This document shows, piece by piece, positions 44,867-52,938 of a stretch of 64,000 nucleotides of DNA; the stretch's first letter is position 1; each line of letters opens with the position of its first letter. This DNA is from JAJXSS01 sp964547135. Lineage in GTDB: Bacteria; Planctomycetota; Phycisphaerae; Phycisphaerales; Phycisphaeraceae. The stretch spans positions 1 through 64,000 of the forward strand of contig CAZJMK010000009.1 of assembly GCA_964547135.1 (NCBI GenBank), given 5' to 3'. The translations under genes and the position numbers were made by a program. Below the pieces are notes generated by a model that was not told the DNA's origin, did not search any database, and was given only the letters and a program-made list of their open reading frames with translations.

Positions 44867-45428
44867 AGCTTTCTCCTGGGAAGCACTACTAGGCCCAAGC
44901 GATCTCCACTCGTCTGGGCTAATTCACTCATCGGTCAGCGGCGCATGTGAATTAACCGTTACGAAACGAAATGATGGATTTTTCGACAAACCTGCGAAAC
45001 CCGCAAAAAATCAGGGGTATTACGACAACAAGGCCGTGTTGGGTGAACCCACTTGTGCAAAGAACCGATCTAACAAGCGTGGCTGTGGTGGTCCCCGACT
45101 GGGGTACGACAGCCCGGCTTGGAGGGTCGGTGCGGCGAACACCGATCCTCTTTTTCCCCTTTCTCACGAGTGCGCTTTTTTTCATATCATTGGTTTTGTG
45201 AGACCAATCGTGTCTCCAAGAATGAACCACAGAGACACAGAGACACAGAGCAGAACACAAATGCAATGCGGACTGGATCAGAGTTATAAAACAGGAATGT
45301 CGAGGTAAAAACCGGAAAGCAAGCCCAGGTGCGGTTGCTTGTTGAGCCTTGTACTTCTCTGTGCCTCTGTGTCTCTGTGGTGAATCTATTATTGTCGAAA
45401 ATACCACCAGAACTATCGAGGCCCCGAC
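44867..45428. repeat. Divergent 562-bp spacer with a CACAGAGA MITE-like element
   Basis: An element of about 168 bp at 45222-45390 has terminal inverted repeats of about 28 bp: ACCACAGAGACACAGAGA at the left and CTCTGTGTCTCTGTGGT at the right. The core is unrelated to either gene. The left part (44867-45221) is unique sequence with no recognisable feature and holds the promoter region of the minus-strand regulator. GAGG precedes the ATG of the HAD gene at 45429. Confidence 0.7.
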
Positions 45429-46118
45429 ATGATCCGTGCCATCATTTTCGATTTCGACGGCGTCATCGCCGACAGTGAACCGCTGCACTGGCGGGCACTC
45501 TTGCGCACCGTCGAACCCATGAACATTCACTTCACCTACCAGCAGTACCTCGACCAGTACGTCGGGTTTGATGATCGTGATGCCCTGCGCACGATTTTAC
45601 AGCAGTACGGCAGACGCGACGCCGACGACCCGCAAAAGCTCAAAGCTTTGATCGATCACAAAGGCGACCTTTTCGAACAGGTCGTGGCGGAGGGCGTCAC
45701 CAGTTTTCCCGGAACCATCGAGTTTGTGAAACAGGCTGCGTCACACGGACCGATTGCGATTGCTTCGGGGGCTACCCGCCGTGATATTGATTTGATTCTC
45801 GGTCGGCTGGGGCTGGCGGAACTGTTTGCCACCATCGTCACCGCGGACATGGTGCAATGCTCCAAGCCCGATCCGCAAACCTATGTCATGGCTTTCACGC
45901 AGTTGCAGCAAAAACACGCGAGCTTGAAGTTGCAGCCGACGGATTGTTTAGCCATCGAAGACACCGCAGCAGGCATCACGGCAGCGCAAGCCGCTGGTTT
46001 ATGGACACTGGGGCTGACCACCACCGGCCCAGCCGAACTGGTGCAAAAAGCCCATCGCACCCGCGCCAACCTCGACGGGCTGACCATGAGCGACTTGGCC
46101 AAGTGGTATCAGGGATGA
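45429..46118 (+). CDS. HAD-superfamily hydrolase (beta-phosphoglucomutase-like)
   Basis: A 229-aa HAD subfamily IA protein: motif I 'FDFDGVIADSEPLHW', motif II 'AIASGATRRD', motif III 'KPDPQTYVMAF', motif IV 'AIEDTAAGITAAQAAG'. The cap domain (about 18-80) contains 'YVGFDDRDALRTI'. A phosphoglucomutase or sugar-phosphate phosphatase role is likely; the substrate is unknown. It is a paralogue-like partner of the protein at 22943. GAGG seven bases upstream supports the start. Confidence 0.87.
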   Translation: MIRAIIFDFDGVIADSEPLHWRALLRTVEPMNIHFTYQQYLDQYVGFDDRDALRTILQQYGRRDADDPQKLKALIDHKGDLFEQVVAEGVTSFPGTIEFVKQAASHGPIAIASGATRRDIDLILGRLGLAELFATIVTADMVQCSKPDPQTYVMAFTQLQQKHASLKLQPTDCLAIEDTAAGITAAQAAGLWTLGLTTTGPAELVQKAHRTRANLDGLTMSDLAKWYQG

Positions 46119-46440
46119 GGAAAGTGGCAAGTGGTCGAGTGGTCAAGTGCCGGATGAACAAGAACTGACGCCGAGGGCTTTAGCCCCGGATTTCGCACCA
46201 CAACCATGACCATCCGGCCCTGAAGGGCACGGCGTCAATGATGCCTGTTGTGCGGCAGACGACAATGGTTTGAGCCTCACCCCCGTGGGCGTTTCCGGCA
46301 GCGGTGCCACAACGGAGTGTGTTGTAGCCCAGCCGCCCCCGGCTGGGTAAATGGTGGTGCATAACGACATCGACGAGGGCGCCCCGGGGGCGGTGCCACA
46401 TCAACCTTCATGTCCATGAAAACAGCCTCGTAACCACCCT
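46119..46440. repeat. Repeat-filled spacer before the suf genes
   Basis: AAGTGGTCGAGTGGTC units follow the HAD stop (46122-46152). A GACGCC-type REP-like element fills 46166-46238. Then come GTAGCCCAGCCGCCCCCGGC (46325-46344) and GGGCGCCCCGGGGGCGGTGCC (about 46378-46398), fragments of the GC-rich hairpin repeats seen near 4170-4233. Confidence 0.7.
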
Positions 46441-46483
46441 GATCATGTTTTTTTTATCCCCCCAGTAGAAATTAGCATTCTTT

Positions 46484-46542
46484 TGGTGCTATTATTTAAA
46501 GCGTGTTGAGAATCAAACTCAATGGCGTTGTTGGAGATTGCC
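46484..46542 (+). promoter_or_regulatory. suf promoter region with dyad operator candidate
   Basis: TATTAT at 46490-46495 resembles a -10 box. A dyad TTGAG-aatcaaa-CTCAA lies at 46506-46522, at about the transcription start, in the right place for a repressor. It loosely resembles a 7-1-7 Fur-type box. An ATG at 46522 overlaps it, while GGAG (46532-46536 region) supports the ATG at 46543. The regulator is unknown. Confidence 0.4.
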
Positions 46543-48036
46543 ATGACGACACAAACGCAGGATTTAGAGACACTTGCCAAGCAGCCGTATAAGTATGGTT
46601 TTGTGACGGTGGTGGAGCAGGAGACGCTTCCGCCGGGCTTGAATGAGGATGTGATTGCCCAGATTTCCGCCAAGAAGGGGGAACCGCAATGGTTACTCGA
46701 CTGGCGGCTGAAGGCTTATCGGCATTGGTTGACGATGAAGCAGCCGGATTGGCCGTTTTTACCTTATGGGTATGGGCCGATTGATTATCAGGCGGTGAGT
46801 TATTACTCGGCACCGAAGAAGAAACCCAACCTCAAAAGTTTGGACGAAATCGACCCACAGGTGCGTGCGACGTATGAAAAGCTGGGCATTCCGATCAGCG
46901 AGCAGAAAAAACTGGCGGGGGTGGTGGAAACGGAAAGTGTGAATGCGGAGGGTCAGCCGAAGGTGGCGGTGGATGCGGTGTTTGATTCGGTTTCGGTGGC
47001 CACGACGTTCCGCGAGGAACTTAAAAAACAGGGCATCATTTTCTGTTCGATCAGCGAAGCGGTGAAGGAGCACCCTGAACTGGTGCGCGAATATTTGGGG
47101 TCGGTGGTGCCTTATTCGGACAATTACTTTGCCACGCTCAACAGCGCGGTGTTCACGGATGGGTCGTTTGTGTACATCCCCAAGGGTGTGCGCTGCCCGA
47201 TGGAGCTATCGACCTATTTTCGGATCAACGCAGCCAACACCGGGCAGTTTGAACGGACGCTGATCATTGCGGATGAAGATAGCTATGTATCGTACTTGGA
47301 AGGCTGCACCGCCCCGATGCGGGATGAAAATCAGTTGCACGCAGCCGTGGTGGAGTTGGTTGCTCTGCGGAATGCAACAATCAAGTATTCGACGATACAG
47401 AACTGGTACCCGGGCGATGCGGAGGGGAAGGGCGGCATTTACAATTTTGTCACCAAGCGCGGGGCCTGCCGGGGTGATAAGTCGCGCATCAGTTGGACGC
47501 AGGTGGAGACCGGCTCGGCGATCACCTGGAAATACCCCTCGTGCATTTTGCAGGGCGATGAGAGTGTCGGTGAGTTTTATTCCGTGGCTGTCACCAACGG
47601 TCATCAGCAGGCGGACACGGGCACCAAAATGATTCACATCGGCAAACGCACCCGCAGCACGATTGTGAGCAAAGGGATCGCGGCAGGCAAAGGGCACAAT
47701 GCGTATCGGGGCCTGGTGAAGATGCTGCCGGGGGCGGCCCACAGCCGAAACTTCACGCAATGCGATTCGCTATTGATTGGTTCCGCCTGCGGGGCGCATA
47801 CCTTCCCTTACATTCAGGTGCAGAACCCCACGAGCAGTGCGGAACACGAAGCCTCGACGAGCAAGATCGCCGAGGACCAGCTTTTTTACTGTCAACAGCG
47901 CGGACTGGAGACTGAACAGGCGGTCAACCTGATCGTCAATGGATTCGTGAAGGAAGTGTTCAAGGAACTGCCCATGGAATTCGCGGTGGAGGCGAACAAG
48001 TTACTGGCGATCAGTCTGGAAGGGAGTGTGGGATGA
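46543..48036 (+). CDS. sufB: Fe-S cluster assembly scaffold SufB
   Basis: A 497-aa protein, the core of the SufBCD scaffold that builds iron-sulfur clusters in the cytoplasm. 'GCTAPMRDENQLHAAVVEL', 'TKRGACRGDKSRISWTQVETGSAITWKYPSCIL' and 'CDSLLIGSACGAHTFPYI' are hallmark SufB segments; the Cys in CDSLLIG corresponds to the conserved catalytic cysteine of E. coli SufB. Full length. GGAG six bases before the ATG supports this start. It begins a co-directional suf group (sufC 48189, sufD 49182, rhodanese 50691, sufE 51603, sufT-like 52237). Confidence 0.97.
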   Translation: MTTQTQDLETLAKQPYKYGFVTVVEQETLPPGLNEDVIAQISAKKGEPQWLLDWRLKAYRHWLTMKQPDWPFLPYGYGPIDYQAVSYYSAPKKKPNLKSLDEIDPQVRATYEKLGIPISEQKKLAGVVETESVNAEGQPKVAVDAVFDSVSVATTFREELKKQGIIFCSISEAVKEHPELVREYLGSVVPYSDNYFATLNSAVFTDGSFVYIPKGVRCPMELSTYFRINAANTGQFERTLIIADEDSYVSYLEGCTAPMRDENQLHAAVVELVALRNATIKYSTIQNWYPGDAEGKGGIYNFVTKRGACRGDKSRISWTQVETGSAITWKYPSCILQGDESVGEFYSVAVTNGHQQADTGTKMIHIGKRTRSTIVSKGIAAGKGHNAYRGLVKMLPGAAHSRNFTQCDSLLIGSACGAHTFPYIQVQNPTSSAEHEASTSKIAEDQLFYCQQRGLETEQAVNLIVNGFVKEVFKELPMEFAVEANKLLAISLEGSVG

Positions 48037-48040
48037 AGAA

Positions 48041-48146
48041 GTGGTGGCTAGGAGCTAGGAGCTAGGAGCTAGGAGCTAGGAGCTAACAATACTGTATAGA
48101 ATTGTATGTTCTGCCCAGCTACCAGCCCCTAGCACCTAGCCACCTT
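48041..48146. repeat. GGAGCTA tandem repeat with inverted partner
   Basis: A 7-nt unit, GCTAGGA, is repeated about five times at 48047-48084 right after the sufB stop. Its approximate complement, CCTAGCACCTAGCCACC, lies at 48127-48143 before sufC. The sufB-sufC gap can therefore fold as a long hairpin. Confidence 0.8.
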
Positions 48147-48188
48147 TAATTTCGTGGCCAACAGAATAATGCATCAGGAGTATCAACC

Positions 48189-48944
48189 ATGCTGGAAATA
48201 CGAAACTTACACGCGAACGTCGAAGGCAGGGAGATTTTGAAAGGATTGACGCTGACCATCAAGCCCGGCGAAGTTCATTCGATCATGGGGCCCAATGGTT
48301 CGGGGAAAAGTACCTTGGCGCAGGTACTGGCCGGGAAGGAGGATTACGAAATCACCGCGGGTGAAATTCTTTTTCAGGGCAAGAACCTGATCGAGATGGA
48401 TATTCACGAACGGGCAGCGGAGGGGTTGTTTTTGGCGTTTCAGTACCCGGTGGAGATACCGGGCGTGAATCAGACGCTGTTTCTGCGTTCAGCACTCAAT
48501 GCGGTGCGCAAGCATCGCGGGCAACCGGAACTGGATGCGGTGACCGCGCTCAAATACCTGCGAGAAAAGGCCAGGGTGGTGGACCTGGACCCGGACTTCC
48601 TCAAACGGGCCGTGAACGAAGGGTTTTCGGGCGGGGAAAAGAAGCGCAACGAAGTCTATCAAATGGCGGTGCTCGAACCGACCTTTGCGGTTTTGGATGA
48701 AACCGATTCGGGGCTGGATATCGATGCCTTGCGCATCGTGGCCCAAGGTGTCAACGCCATGCGCAGCAAGGATCGCTCCTTTTTGGTGATCACGCACTAC
48801 CAACGTTTGCTGGAATACATTGTGCCCGACTATGTGCATGTTTTGGTCGATGGGCGAATCGCCCGCTCGGGCGGCAAGGAACTGGCCCTGGAACTCGAAG
48901 CCAATGGTTATGCGGCGTATGAGGAAGAAGTGGATCGGGCATGA
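48189..48944 (+). CDS. sufC: Fe-S cluster assembly ATPase SufC
   Basis: A 251-aa ABC-type ATPase that energises SufBCD. Walker A is 'MGPNGSGKSTLAQVL', the Q-loop 'AFQYPVEIPGV' with SufC-typical residues, signature 'FSGGEKKRNEVYQM', and Walker B 'FAVLDETDSGLDIDAL'. Full length. AGGAG nine bases upstream supports the ATG. It lies 152 bases after sufB. Confidence 0.97.
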   Translation: MLEIRNLHANVEGREILKGLTLTIKPGEVHSIMGPNGSGKSTLAQVLAGKEDYEITAGEILFQGKNLIEMDIHERAAEGLFLAFQYPVEIPGVNQTLFLRSALNAVRKHRGQPELDAVTALKYLREKARVVDLDPDFLKRAVNEGFSGGEKKRNEVYQMAVLEPTFAVLDETDSGLDIDALRIVAQGVNAMRSKDRSFLVITHYQRLLEYIVPDYVHVLVDGRIARSGGKELALELEANGYAAYEEEVDRA

Positions 48945-49181
48945 TTTCGAATTTCGGATTTCGGATTTCGAATTTCGAATTTAGCGGGAGGATTCGCTGT
49001 TAAAACCATCGGAGTTCGAAATTAGACAGAGGAATCATAGTTGTAGCCGTCAAATTTCGATTTTACAGGAATTGGCATCAAACAACCGTTGGTATCGGCT
49101 CAATTTCGAAATTCGAAATTCCATATTCGAAATCGAGCGTTGATTGGACGCACGCAACTTTATTGTGGATGGATACAGCTT
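48945..49181. repeat. TTTCGAA element flanking sufD (left copy)
   Basis: The element runs about 48943-49136. Its left end is tandem TTTCGAA/TTTCGGA starting within the sufC stop. CGCTGTTAAAACCATCGGA follows, then an internal unique part. Its right end is GAAATTCGAAATTCCATATTCG-like, the complement of the left end. A second copy follows sufD (50522-50661) with the same left, CGCTGTT and right parts but a shorter centre. Confidence 0.8.
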
Positions 49182-50522
49182 ATGACCGCCTTGGACACAC
49201 CCATCACGACCACGGATCGATTCACCCAGCTGCACCAGCAGTTGCAACAACGGCTGGGTGGGGCGGCGGAATCATGGTTACCAAAGCTGCGCACACAGGG
49301 GCTTGCGCATTTTCATCGGCAGGGTTGGCCGACCGGCGACCATGAGGCATGGCGCTATACCAACCTCAAGGAACTGGTACAGACCCCCTGGCAACCCGCA
49401 GCCAACACGACCATCGGCTCACCAACCCATGCGCAGATCAAAGCACTCCGTTTGCCGGGCGTATGGTCGGCTGTGTTGGTATTTGTTGATGGTCGTTACC
49501 AACCCGGACTATCAACCATCAATCAACTGCCCAAAGGCGTGATTGTCACCGGACTGGCACAAGCCATCGAACGTCACCCGGAACTGGTGCAGGCTCACCT
49601 TGGCAGACTCGCCACCGGGGAAGACGACGCCCTGGCAGCCCTGAACACCGCGATGATCGAAGACGGAGCGTTTGTGCATGTGTCAAAAAGCGTCACCCTG
49701 GCGCAACCGGTGTTGTTATTGTTTGTCGCCGGCGATGCGGGGGAAGTACTATCAGCCACGCACCCGCGCAACCTGATCGTGGTGGAGGACGATGGGAACG
49801 CGGTGGTCGTCGAACATTATGTTTCCCTTTCTGCTCAGCGGACTTTTTCCAACGGTTTAACCGAAGCGATCGTCGGCGATCGTGCCCACCTCGACCATTA
49901 CGTCATCGAAGAGGAAAACCAGCAGACGTTCAGCATTTGTGCGTTGTATAGCAAACAGGGCGTTGATAGTAAGTTTGCCTCGCACACGGCCTTGCTGGGC
50001 GGGCAACTGGTACGCAATGATGTGCATGTGGCATTGGCAGGCGACCGGGCATGGTCACTGCTCAATGGGCTGTTCATACCAACTGGGGGGCAGCACATGG
50101 ACAATCACATGCGCGTGGTGCATGACTGCCTGCATGGGGACAGTCGGCAGTTTTACAAAGGGGTGCTCAATGACCAGGCCACGGGCGTGTTCACCGGACG
50201 CATCGTGGTCCGTGAAGGGGCGCAGAAGACCGACGCCAAGCAGACCAATCGCAACCTGTTACTATCCGACAAAGCCCGCATCACCACCCGGCCGCAATTG
50301 GAAATTTACGCCGATGACGTGAAATGCACGCACGGAGCGACCACCGGGCAACTGGATGAGCAGGCCCTGTTTTACCTGCAGGCCCGCGGCCTACCGACCG
50401 ATCAGGCCCGGGCGATGCTGATACATGCCTTTGCCCAGGAAAGTCTGGAACGGATGGAATTGGCAACCGTGCGGGAGTATTTGACGCAACGACTATTGGA
50501 GAAGTTGGAACAACATCGGTAG
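49182..50522 (+). CDS. sufD: Fe-S cluster assembly protein SufD
   Basis: A 446-aa SufB paralogue in the SufBCD complex, needed for iron entry. 'VVREGAQKTDAKQTNRNLLLSDKARITTRPQLEIYADDVKCTHGATTGQLDEQALFYLQARGL' is the diagnostic C-terminal block, with the conserved His after 'KCT'. The N-terminal helical region includes 'GDHEAWRYTNLKEL'. ATG 49182 was chosen because upstream in-frame codons lie in repeat sequence. Both sides are flanked by TTTCGAA elements. Confidence 0.95.
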   Translation: MTALDTPITTTDRFTQLHQQLQQRLGGAAESWLPKLRTQGLAHFHRQGWPTGDHEAWRYTNLKELVQTPWQPAANTTIGSPTHAQIKALRLPGVWSAVLVFVDGRYQPGLSTINQLPKGVIVTGLAQAIERHPELVQAHLGRLATGEDDALAALNTAMIEDGAFVHVSKSVTLAQPVLLLFVAGDAGEVLSATHPRNLIVVEDDGNAVVVEHYVSLSAQRTFSNGLTEAIVGDRAHLDHYVIEEENQQTFSICALYSKQGVDSKFASHTALLGGQLVRNDVHVALAGDRAWSLLNGLFIPTGGQHMDNHMRVVHDCLHGDSRQFYKGVLNDQATGVFTGRIVVREGAQKTDAKQTNRNLLLSDKARITTRPQLEIYADDVKCTHGATTGQLDEQALFYLQARGLPTDQARAMLIHAFAQESLERMELATVREYLTQRLLEKLEQHR

Positions 50523-50690
50523 ATTTCGAATTTCGGATTTCGGATTTCGAATTTAGCGGTAAGACCCGCTGTTGAAACCATCGGATTTCGGATTTCAATC
50601 AAACATACTATTACGAGGCTCAACTTCGAAATTCGAAATTCCCTATTCGAAATCGAACAACCTTGAACGAGCATGAACAGGAGTGATGAT
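50523..50690. repeat. TTTCGAA element flanking sufD (right copy)
   Basis: Second copy (50522-50661) of the element before sufD. It starts in the sufD stop with TTTCGAATTTCGGATTTCGG, contains CCGCTGTTGAAACCATCGGA, and ends with ACTTCGAAATTCGAAATTCC and TATTCGAAATCGA. The ribosome site AGGAG for the next gene follows at about 50679. Confidence 0.8.
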
Positions 50691-51572
50691 ATGAGTACGA
50701 CCAACTATGTTCGCCCCGAAGTGCTGGTGAGCACGCAATGGGTGGATGAGAATCGCAAATACACCGACCGTATCCGCGTGGTGGAAAGCAATGAAGACCT
50801 GCTGGTGTATGGCACGGGACACATTCCCGAAGCGGTGCATATCGACTGGGCCAACGACCTCAATGATGCGACGGTGCGTGATTACATTGACTCGGAGCGC
50901 TTTGCGGAGATTTGCGCGAAGCACGGCATACGCCCGGACACGACGGTGGTGTTTTACGGGGACAAGAGCAACTGGTGGGCGTGTTATGCGTTCTGGGTGT
51001 TCAAACTGTTTGGGCATGAGGACTGCCGAATCATGGATGGGGGGCGCAAAAAGTGGGTTTTGGAGAATCGGGATTTGAGCAAGGAGAAACCCAGTTACCC
51101 GCAGGCGATTTACCCGACGCCGATGCGCGATGATACGCAGATTCGTGCTTTCCGTGAGCAGGTGTTGGCACACTGCAAGGCTGGGCTGCCGTTGGTGGAT
51201 GTGCGTTCGCCCAAGGAATACTCCGGCGAACTGACGCACATGCCCGAATACCCGCAGGAAGGCGTGCTCCGCGGCGGTCACATTCCCGGAGCGGTGAGTG
51301 TACCTTGGGCCAGGGCGACTAATGAGGATGGTACTTTCAAGTCACGGGCGGAGTTGGAAAAACTGTATCAACAGGAACAGGGTTTGAAGCCGGGGGATAA
51401 TGTGGTGGTGTATTGCCGAATTGGGGAGCGGTCGAGTCATACGTGGTTTGTGCTGACGTATCTGCTGGGGTTCAAGAACGTGCGGAATTACGATGGGTCG
51501 TGGACGGAATGGGGCAACGCGGTCGGGCTGCCGATTGAAAAACCGCAGGGCAGCAAGGTTGGGTCGGTGTGA
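50691..51572 (+). CDS. Thiosulfate sulfurtransferase (tandem rhodanese)
   Basis: A 293-aa two-domain rhodanese. The N-terminal domain is inactive-like, with 'FYGDKSNWWACYAFW' having Asp at the cysteine position. The C-terminal domain has the catalytic Cys242 in 'VVVYCRIGERSSHTWFVL', and 'VDVRSPKEYSG' and 'GHIPGAVSVPW' are family marks. It transfers sulfane sulfur from thiosulfate or mercaptopyruvate to acceptors. It is encoded between sufD and sufE where many operons have the cysteine desulfurase sufS, so it may supply or handle sulfur for cluster assembly (inference). AGGAG upstream supports the start. Confidence 0.9.
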   Translation: MSTTNYVRPEVLVSTQWVDENRKYTDRIRVVESNEDLLVYGTGHIPEAVHIDWANDLNDATVRDYIDSERFAEICAKHGIRPDTTVVFYGDKSNWWACYAFWVFKLFGHEDCRIMDGGRKKWVLENRDLSKEKPSYPQAIYPTPMRDDTQIRAFREQVLAHCKAGLPLVDVRSPKEYSGELTHMPEYPQEGVLRGGHIPGAVSVPWARATNEDGTFKSRAELEKLYQQEQGLKPGDNVVVYCRIGERSSHTWFVLTYLLGFKNVRNYDGSWTEWGNAVGLPIEKPQGSKVGSV

Positions 51573-51602
51573 ATCAAGGAAAGTGACCCCCGGAATTGGA
51601 GC

Positions 51603-52025
51603 ATGATGACCACCACCTTCGACGACATCATCGATACCTTTCAATCGGTGGATCAGGACATGCGGTTGGAGTTGTTGTTGGATTATGCGCAGCGGTTGCC
51701 GGCGTTGCCCGCACGGTTGCAAGCGCAACGGGACCAAGGAATGAACCGGGTGGAGGAGTGCCAGACGCCGGTGTTTCTGTGGGTGGAACAGGAGGGCGAC
51801 AAGGTTCGACTGTATGCGGATGTCGCGCAGGAAGCGCCGACGATTCGCGGGCTGGTTTCCATTTTGGTGCATGCCCTCGACGGAGCGACAGCGGAACAGG
51901 TGCGGGCGGTGCCGGGGGATTTACTGGCCAAACTCGGACTGGATGGCGCGATACGGATGAACCGCGTGGTCGGTCTGGCGGCGATGATCGGTCGCATTCG
52001 GCGGGCAGCGGGGAAGAATGGATGA
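51603..52025 (+). CDS. sufE: Sulfur acceptor protein SufE
   Basis: A 140-aa SufE-fold protein. The sulfur-accepting residue is Cys53 in 'RVEECQTPVFLWVE', equivalent to Cys51 of E. coli SufE. 'ADVAQEAPTIRGLVSILVHALDG' and the C-terminal 'MNRVVGLAAMIGRIRRAA' are typical. SufE normally takes persulfide from SufS and passes it to SufB; here no sufS is adjacent, and the neighbouring gene is a rhodanese. Adjacent ATGs at 51603 and 51606 are possible. Confidence 0.93.
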   Translation: MMTTTFDDIIDTFQSVDQDMRLELLLDYAQRLPALPARLQAQRDQGMNRVEECQTPVFLWVEQEGDKVRLYADVAQEAPTIRGLVSILVHALDGATAEQVRAVPGDLLAKLGLDGAIRMNRVVGLAAMIGRIRRAAGKNG

Positions 52026-52236
52026 TGGATCATGGATAATGGATGATGTAAAAAACCTTCGTCATTGATTAGTTGATTTGCGTTTCGGAGTTGAAGTTGT
52101 CGGATTTGCCAAGCCAAGGACGAGGCCGACAGGCCGAGGGCTTGGGTATGGTTTGAAGTGGCCAAGTGATTGAATCGCGGGTTGTCGCCCGCAACTGGTA
52201 TGAACTTTCACAACCTGCCAGCGTAGCGAGATAACC
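52026..52236. repeat. Spacer with ATGGAT tandem units and hairpin repeat
   Basis: TGGATCATGGATAATGGATG units follow the sufE stop (52024-52045), the same type as after the URO-D-like gene at 18098. A CCAAGCCAAGGACGAGG...CGAGGGCTTGGG hairpin lies at about 52111-52147, then an AAGTGGCCAAGTG unit (52157-52169). Confidence 0.65.
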
Positions 52237-52608
52237 ATGGAAAGACGCATTTGGCCGCAGGATCAGACCAAGGTGCCGGCGGAGGAACCGTTGCCTGCGG
52301 ATGCACCGCTGCATGACAGGGTGGTGGCTGCGGTACGTCGGGTGTACGACCCGGAAATACCGGTGAACATTTACGACCTGGGTTTGATTTACAAGATTGA
52401 TGCGAATCTGGAAACCGGGCGGGTGTATGTGCAGATGACGCTGACTTCGCCGCACTGCCCGGAAGCCGAGTCGATACCGGGCAAGGTGCGCGCGGAGATT
52501 GAACGGGTGCCGGAGGTGAAGGAGGCGGAGGTGGATGTGGTCTGGTCGCCGCCTTGGGACAAGAGCAAGATGAGTGAGGATGCGAAATTGATTTTGGGGT
52601 TGGAGTGA
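52237..52608 (+). CDS. SufT-like MIP18/DUF59 family protein
   Basis: A 123-aa protein of the MIP18 (DUF59) family, which helps mature or deliver Fe-S clusters. 'VRRVYDPEIPVNIYDLGLIY' and 'MTLTSPHCPEAESIPGKVRAEI' with the conserved cysteine are the signature. Family members in suf operons are called SufT, others are PaaD. Its place at the end of the suf group supports the SufT assignment. A weak hairpin and T-run after the stop may end the operon. Confidence 0.85.
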   Translation: MERRIWPQDQTKVPAEEPLPADAPLHDRVVAAVRRVYDPEIPVNIYDLGLIYKIDANLETGRVYVQMTLTSPHCPEAESIPGKVRAEIERVPEVKEAEVDVVWSPPWDKSKMSEDAKLILGLE

Positions 52609-52628
52609 AGAGCGACAACGACAGGGCG

Positions 52629-52697
52629 ATGGCGATTCAAATCACCAATTTTTCAGATACCCGAGTCCTCGAAGACTCGTCCTCGGCTTGGCAGGAT
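52629..52697 (+). terminator. Weak terminator candidate and repeat after sufT
   Basis: TGGCGATTcaaATCACCA with one mismatch pair (about 52630-52646) precedes ATTTTTC, a weak intrinsic terminator layout. Next comes a CCGAGTCCTCGAAGACTCG...CTCGGCTTGG repeat (52664-52694), a variant of the CCAAGCCAAGGACGAG family. Confidence 0.35.
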
Positions 52698-52811
52698 TGC
52701 GAACGCTGTTGACAGTGATACATGAGAATGACATGAATGTTCGGCGAATGTTTGTGCATTATTTTCAGTTTTTTCAGCCGCAGCGAACTTTATGGGTTGA
52801 CGAATCGAAAT

Positions 52812-52898
52812 GATCGGCTAGGGTACGAAATGGGTCAGCGTTCCCTTGTGAACGCGGCACGCACAAGTCATACCCTGTGACCACGGTGTTGCAGGAAG
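52812..52898 (+). promoter_or_regulatory. Structured 5' leader, aptamer-like
   Basis: AGGGTA (52820-52825) can pair with TACCCT (52871-52876) to close a domain that contains a 6-bp hairpin GCGTTC-ccttgt-GAACGC (52838-52855). The unpaired parts are CGAAATGGGTCA and GGCACGCACAAGTCA. A second pairing, GTCA with TGAC (52866-52880), is also possible and would compete with the closing stem. It sits directly upstream of a terminator-like hairpin and a methyltransferase gene. I could not match it to a known riboswitch class. Confidence 0.5.
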
Positions 52899-52938
52899 GA
52901 GGTTTCGCAATCGGCTGCCAGCCGATGCCTCGTTTTTT
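52899..52938 (+). terminator. Terminator hairpin in the methyltransferase leader
   Basis: Stem GAGG (52899-52902), a 7-nt bulge, then ATCGGCT-gcc-AGCCGAT (52910-52926), a single base, CCTC (52928-52931), and TTTTTT (52933-52938). It takes in the AAGGAGG sequence at 52897-52902. It ends 22 bases before the ATG at 52961, so it would act as an attenuator of the downstream genes. Confidence 0.6.

Noticed and set aside
44790..45308. 172-aa plus-strand frame covering the divergent regulator gap
   Set aside because: It starts inside the HTH-REC gene in antisense and runs through a repeat element; no ribosome site or domain.
48047..48084. CRISPR-like repeats
   Set aside because: Units of 7 nt are directly adjacent without spacers, and the same holds for the other tandem repeats in the window.
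52856..52935. Possible c-di-GMP-I (GEMM) riboswitch, because of CACGCACA near 52857
   Set aside because: The GAAA tetraloop, GGGACGCAAAGCC and GGUUACCGAUG-type segments of that class are absent.
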